Shown in pieces: positions 58,980 to 64,000 of a stretch of 64,000 nt of DNA. Position numbers and translations under genes: made by a program. How positions within the stretch are numbered: the first letter of the stretch is position 1; every line of letters begins with the position of its first letter. The DNA is taken from the NCBI GenBank assembly GCA_963693285.1, contig OY848924.1, forward strand, positions 6,903,842 through 6,967,841, read 5' to 3'. Source of the DNA: Xestospongia muta (Eukaryota > Porifera > Demospongiae > Haplosclerida > Petrosiidae). The notes beneath the pieces were generated by a model. The model saw only the letters and a list, made by a program, of their open reading frames with translations. It was not told where the DNA came from and made no database searches.

Positions 58980-61900
58980 CTATGAAGGCTGAACAGAGGC
59001 ACCATCAACTGTTCCACCCAACACCTTTGCTCTACGGAGGGGGAAGAAACCAATGGTACGTGCCTGGATCTGAAAAAGACAAAGAAGACCAATAACAGAG
59101 AGGTGACAAAATAAATTTTACATTGTCATAGACATATTTCTCCAATGCATTGTGGTCGTTGGTATACATAGAGTCCAAATGGAGCACAAAATAGATATAG
59201 TTCCACATGTTGTGATCATTTAGAACATGATGACGAAAACCCTGTAATTAACACTTATAATAAATTTATAAAGACTAGTTCACTTGGAATACCTTAGCTT
59301 TGCGTTCAAATGTGTCATTGTCAATTCCACACACAAAGCAATAATTCAGTTTGTCCTTCTTTATCTCATCCTAAAAGAGAATAATATTATTTAGCTTCTA
59401 ACCAGCTTAATTTCTGTCCATCTATCTACATGCTTCTGTTAATCTATCATTCATCCATCCATTTGTCTGTATCATCTTTACCCTTTCACTTCTCAATTCT
59501 GAAAATCGATCAACCAAGATGGCTACCACAATATTCAAGCCCAGTGTAGTCACAATAATGAAGAACGTAATATCAAAAATAGTCCTGGTCCAATAAATTG
59601 TAAAAGATGGATCATTACTTTGACCAACATATCGAAGAGGAAGTGTCTACAGTGATGAATAACAAGATCATGTGACAGTTGAAGCTAAAGTCACATGACT
59701 TAGAGCAAACATCACATGACTGTTAAGTAATCTACTTACAGCTCCTAGAGTATCTAGTAATCCTTCACGTATGACAGTGACATAGCACTGTATTAATGTG
59801 TTACAGAACAGGTTGTAATCCATATCATAGGGGTTAAAAAAGTTGTGTAAGAATGCAAATGACAACACAGCATAGATCAAGAGGACGGCAAGTCCAAGTA
59901 AACCAACAGATATTAACTGAGCAGCTGTAGCATAAAAAATAATATATAGTGTCCTGTCTCATGTATTAAATTTACGTATATACATATTCCCCTATAACTT
60001 AGTGGAATTCATATACAATCACATGATGACGATACCATTAGATTGTAGGTTTCAAAATTAACAATGATTAATACAAAATATGTCTATAATTACTAATGTA
60101 TGTATTCATGTATATAAAGAGAAGACTACAATATATTTGTAACTTCATTTATACATTTTATACTCATAATATAGTTTGGCATGCTTAATACTTGATATGT
60201 ACACGTACATGTACATATACATGTACATGCACGTGTACATATACATGTACATGTATTTGACATGTACTGTTATGTTATTATATTATATGTATCATTGCAT
60301 ATGTATACATGTATCATATATACATGTACATGTACTTTAGGGGACCTACCACTTCGTCTTACAGCAGTCAGTACTTGATGCAGGACATCATTTTTCAAGA
60401 AAACATACAAGATACAACAACAGTAGAAATATCCTGAAGTTCCCAAAGCCAAAATGGAACAAAGGACAAAAAGAATACGATATAATGGAGCAAAACTAAT
60501 AAAGTAAACTTCAAAACACTGGCTGTTAACTGGTTTCTTGAATTCAGGCAGTTTTCCATAACATAGAATATTGTTGATGTCCTCCTGTAATCGTCGAAGC
60601 AACTCATAACGATCCAGCCATTTCTTGAAGTTATACCTGAAGGGGTGTGGTCATATCATATAATATTTAAGTACTAAATAAAGGTAGTGGATGGTGGTTG
60701 TGTTGTATATAGACTGAGACCTATGCTGTTTAAAAATGTAGTATAGGAATGAGTCTGAAACTTGTGATAGTATTGCTGATGCAGGATAATATGAGAACTA
60801 ATAAAAACATTAGACTCATGCCTGAATCTAAAGCATGAGTCTATGTCTAAATAACTTACAGAGTATTTGATAAAAGAGGGAATCTTAGCAAGATGTTAGG
60901 TTTTTCCCGGACAAAGTATTCAATCAACATCCAGACAGACAATATGAAATGGAAAGTTCCAAAAATATAGATAAAGTACTGTGAGTACCACTTGGGGATA
61001 TCAGGACTAGTAATAACTTTAATAGAACTATTAGTAAGTTCACTAGTTTCATTAGTTATTTGATACCTGTAAAATGACATGATATAACTGTTAATAAATT
61101 AATAAAGAATAAATTTAATTGATGTGTGAAATGATAAATGATGCTTAAAAATGAATGAATAAAAGAATAACATATAGGTGGCAATCTAAGAGACAGACAG
61201 ATAGACATATGGACAGATAGACAGACAGACAGACATATTAGACAGACATATGGACAGACATATTAGACAGACATATGGACAGACAGACAAACAGACATGT
61301 GGACAGACAGACAGACATATGGACAGATAGACAGACAGACAGACATATTAGACAGACATATGGACAGACAGACAGACAGACATGTGGACAGATAGACAGA
61401 CATATGGACAGACATATTAGACAAACATATGGACAGACAGACAGACAGACATGTGGACAGATAGACAGACATATGGATAGACCAAAATGTTAGAGGAAGT
61501 TAGAAAAAAATAATCAAATAAAAACAAAGAAAGAAAAGGAAATGTATAAAACAAACATTTTGACTCACTCTTCAGGTATTTCAAACAAACCAAGTACAAA
61601 CAAGTTCATTAACAAAGTCAAAAAAGCAAGAAGAAAGTGTCGTATACCACTAAATAAGAGTACAATAAAGAATTACAGTACTTTCTATACAAAGAGAAAC
61701 AACTTACGATCCAATGAGTGCCCATCGTAAATACCACCTCTTTTTAACAAACATCTAAAAAATGACAAATACCACATCAACAATAATATGTTCTACTATA
61801 TCACTCTATTGTGTAATTACTACATATATTTGAGGGTTGTAATTCTCTAGGTATCATCTAGCCACAAAGTATGTCAATTAGAAACTCTTTGTCTTCTTTC

Positions 61901-64000
61901 ATTTCTAATGATTATTATACAGTTATCGAAAACTCTAAATGATAACAACGTAGCTAGCTAGCTAATGAAAGCCAATTTGTTTGTTCTGTGTTCGAGAAAT
62001 ATTATTGGGAATATCTTCATTGTAGTAAAGTTGTTATTGTTTGTGGTAGATTCATTTCCAAAATATATAAACTATTAGAGACATCTAGCCTACTAAGGAA
62101 GTGGTACAATCAGATAGTAGTAATCAGATAGTGGGTACAGTTACATGTACTTGGAGTAATACCAACCAACAAACCACTTCATAACAATACAAAGGTGGTA
62201 CAATCATGAGAAAGTAGTACAGTTGTATGTACTTGGACTAATACTAAGCAACAAACCACTTCATAACAATACAAAAGTGGTACAATCACAAGATAGTGGT
62301 ACAGTTGTATGCACTTGGAGTAATACCAACCAATAAACCACTTCATAACAATACAGAAGTGGTACAATCACAAAATAATGGGTACAGTTACATGTACCTG
62401 GAGTAATACCAACCACAAACCACTTCATAACAATACAGAACTGGTATAATCACAAAACAGTAGTACAGCTAAATCATCTCAGACCATATTTGTAACAATT
62501 GTTTAATTCTTTTAAATAATAAGATTGACCTTATGTTGGACATTTTTTCTAACAGATTCCATCCACTCAAGAAGATCTTTGACTTTATCTTCTGGTGAAT
62601 CACGTCGTATATTGTCCTTAACAATATCTTTCTCATCCTCTGTTAATTCTCTCTATAAAATATAAATTATAATTTTAATCAGCTTTATTCACATCCACTC
62701 TCATTTCATTCATCCATCTGTCTGTCTATCTGTATGTTCATCCATCTATCTATCCATTTATCCAAGTACTCACAGATGGATGAAAAGGAAAATAGACTCG
62801 AGTCAATATTTCTTTATTATCTTTCGTTTCATAGTTGATCTCAATACTACGAGAGGAGTCACTGACATGTTTCCATAAATCAACCATATCGAATGACTCA
62901 TCATCATCACCACCATATTTAGATTCAAAATCAACTGTAAAGAGCAATGACATAATCAAATATCTAACATAGAGATCACTCACCATAATCGTCAACTGAT
63001 GTTCCAAGATAGTCAGCAATCTTTTTAAGTACATGATAACATCTAACAAAGAATTTAATATTACATGATTCATCCATCCATCCATTCGTCTATCTATCCA
63101 TTTGCCTGTCAATCCACTCATCTATTTATCTATTAGTCCATCCATTCATCTATTTATCTATTAGTCCATCCATTCATCTATTTATCTATTAGTCCATCCA
63201 TTCATCTATTTATCTATTAGTCCATCCATTCATCTATTTATCTATTAGTCCATCCATTCATCTATCTATCCATTTGTCTGTCCATTTATCCATAATTACC
63301 TATACATTCCTCGTTTTGCCTCAATCTCATTTTGTTCACAATTCTGTGATGTATCCTGAAATAACAACAAACCATTAATATATATAATATAATATATAGT
63401 ATTCTATACTTACATATAAGTCTAATATTATATTAATATATATAATATAATATATAGTATTCTATACTTACATATAACTCTAATATTATATTAATATATA
63501 GAATATAATATATAGCATTCTATACTTACATATAACTCTAATATTATATTAATATATAGAATATAATATATAGCATTCTATACTTACATATAACTCTAAT
63601 ATTATATTAATATATATAATATAATATATAGTATTCTGTACTTACATATAAGTCTAATATTATATTAATATATAGAATATAATATATAGTATTCTATACT
63701 TACATATAAGTCTTTCATTGTCAACAAAACAGCATCAACATCAAGGTCTTGTGAAATACCCTCGGCTAAAACCTTGCTGTTTTCATGTGTCTCTTCCAGC
63801 ATAACTTCCAACAGTTCTATTGTTGATGCACGAACCTTTATCAGTTCCTCAGGCTAAAAATAGAACATGATGATAAAAATAGAACAATGTAATGAGTAGT
63901 ACACTATATTACATTTGTTAAGACAAACCTCTAGAGATATTGTTGCACTAGAACATAGAATGATATTAGCTGAGTCAACAATTTGACCTTTGAATGCTAC
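58980..64000 (-). CDS. ITPR: Inositol trisphosphate receptor-like calcium channel (3' part)
   Basis: Exons from the edge: 64000-63929, 63853-63704, 63355-63300, 63042-62984, 62934-62774, 62652-62530, 61754-61708, 61649-61569, 61066-60860, 60636-60350, 59924-59740, 59646-59482, 59370-59293, 59241-59122, 59069-58980; visible joins keep frame. Membrane segments start at 61649. The channel signature is GYFYCCCILYVFLKND...TAVRRSG (S4-S5 region), the S5 helix LGLAVLLIYAVLSFAFLHNF, then CNTLIQCYVTVIREG before the filter and an S6 ending LVDRFSELRSE. The C-terminal CFVCGIDNDTFERKAK with HNMWNYIYF matches the family's Cys2-His linker domain after S6. The usual GGGVGD filter is not present; the sequence reads GLLDTLGA and on into TLPLRY. 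The ligand-binding N-terminal half lies outside the window. Paralogue status among sponge receptors cannot be judged here. Confidence 0.85.
60196..60260. repeat. (GTACAT)n-like palindromic repeat in an IP3R intron
   Basis: Alternating GTACAT, CATGTAC and ACGTAC words, self-complementary over about 60 bp. Confidence 0.75.
61188..61480. repeat. GACA-rich minisatellite in an IP3R intron
   Basis: GACAGACA tracts with interspersed CATATGGACAGA and CATATTAGACAG words. It creates long false frames on both strands. Confidence 0.9.
62090..62465. repeat. Minisatellite, units of about 80 bp, in an IP3R intron
   Basis: At least four units containing AACCACTTCATAACAATACA, GTGGTACAATCA and ACTTGGAGTAATACCAACCA. 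Confidence 0.85.
63115..63275. repeat. 28-bp tandem repeat in an IP3R intron
   Basis: Five near-perfect copies of TCTATTTATCTATTAGTCCA plus TCCATTCA. Confidence 0.9.
63375..63704. repeat. 60-bp tandem repeat carrying copies of a splice donor
   Basis: Five AT-rich units followed by the true exon end at 63704; each includes ACTTACATATAA, the complement of the exon's own TTATATGTAAGT donor. Confidence 0.85.

Noticed and set aside
61263..61493. Frames on both strands in the GACA repeat
   Set aside because: Pure consequence of a 4-base repeat lacking stops.
62179..62367. Minus-strand frame over the 80-bp repeat
   Set aside because: Explained by the repeat units inside an IP3R intron.

Overview
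The window looks like nuclear DNA from a marine sponge, most likely a demosponge of the Amphimedon type. It is AT-rich. Genes are split by very short GT-AG introns (many 42-70 nt). Single-pass receptors with Ig-like ectodomains and tyrosine kinase ends occur in a tandem cluster, as is known for sponges. Conserved animal genes (TMEM41A, an IP3 receptor) lie beside it. Species assignment is inference; all coordinates and exon joins were read by eye from the sequence.

Region 1 (1-39.7 kb) is a minus-strand receptor tyrosine kinase (RTK) cluster built by repeated segmental duplication. The basic gene is: signal peptide + Ig1, Ig2, Ig3, an intron holding a transposon, a second Ig1-Ig2-Ig3 set, a Ser/Thr-rich stalk, one membrane helix, a juxtamembrane region and a tyrosine kinase. 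Gene C (21567-15907) and gene D (31569-25481) are complete and their exons join in frame to about 1067 and 1149 residues. Gene A (3206 to beyond base 1) is cut by the window edge. Two further copies (8442-11331 and 36537-39612) have kinases truncated at the same place, next to a duplicated block of about 5 kb. That block carries a CxxC protein gene, a secreted-protein gene and hAT-like transposon debris.

Region 2: two receptors carry the Ig1-Ig2-Ig3 cassette but no kinase (15068-13120 and 50460-48085). Their stalk, membrane and first tail exons are paralogous to those of a different receptor at 57523-54637, so they look like exon-shuffled chimeras. The 57.5-54.6 kb receptor has its own ectodomain and a long tail with three 51-residue tyrosine-bearing repeats.

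Region 3 (40.5-46.6 kb, plus strand) holds the 3' part of an IPT/TIG-like receptor whose tail has three YxxM and two YxN motifs, a death-domain protein with a C-terminal membrane anchor, and a TMEM41A-like VTT-domain gene. Region 4 (52-54 kb, and a sister at 24-25.3 kb) is a head-to-head pile of decayed kinase and Ig fragments. Region 5 (58.98-64 kb, minus) is the 3' half of an IP3-receptor-like channel gene with several minisatellites in its introns.

Taken together, the window shows a receptor locus in which one family of Ig cassettes has been joined to different signalling ends, with many mobile elements and decayed copies between them. Ligands and function are unknown.
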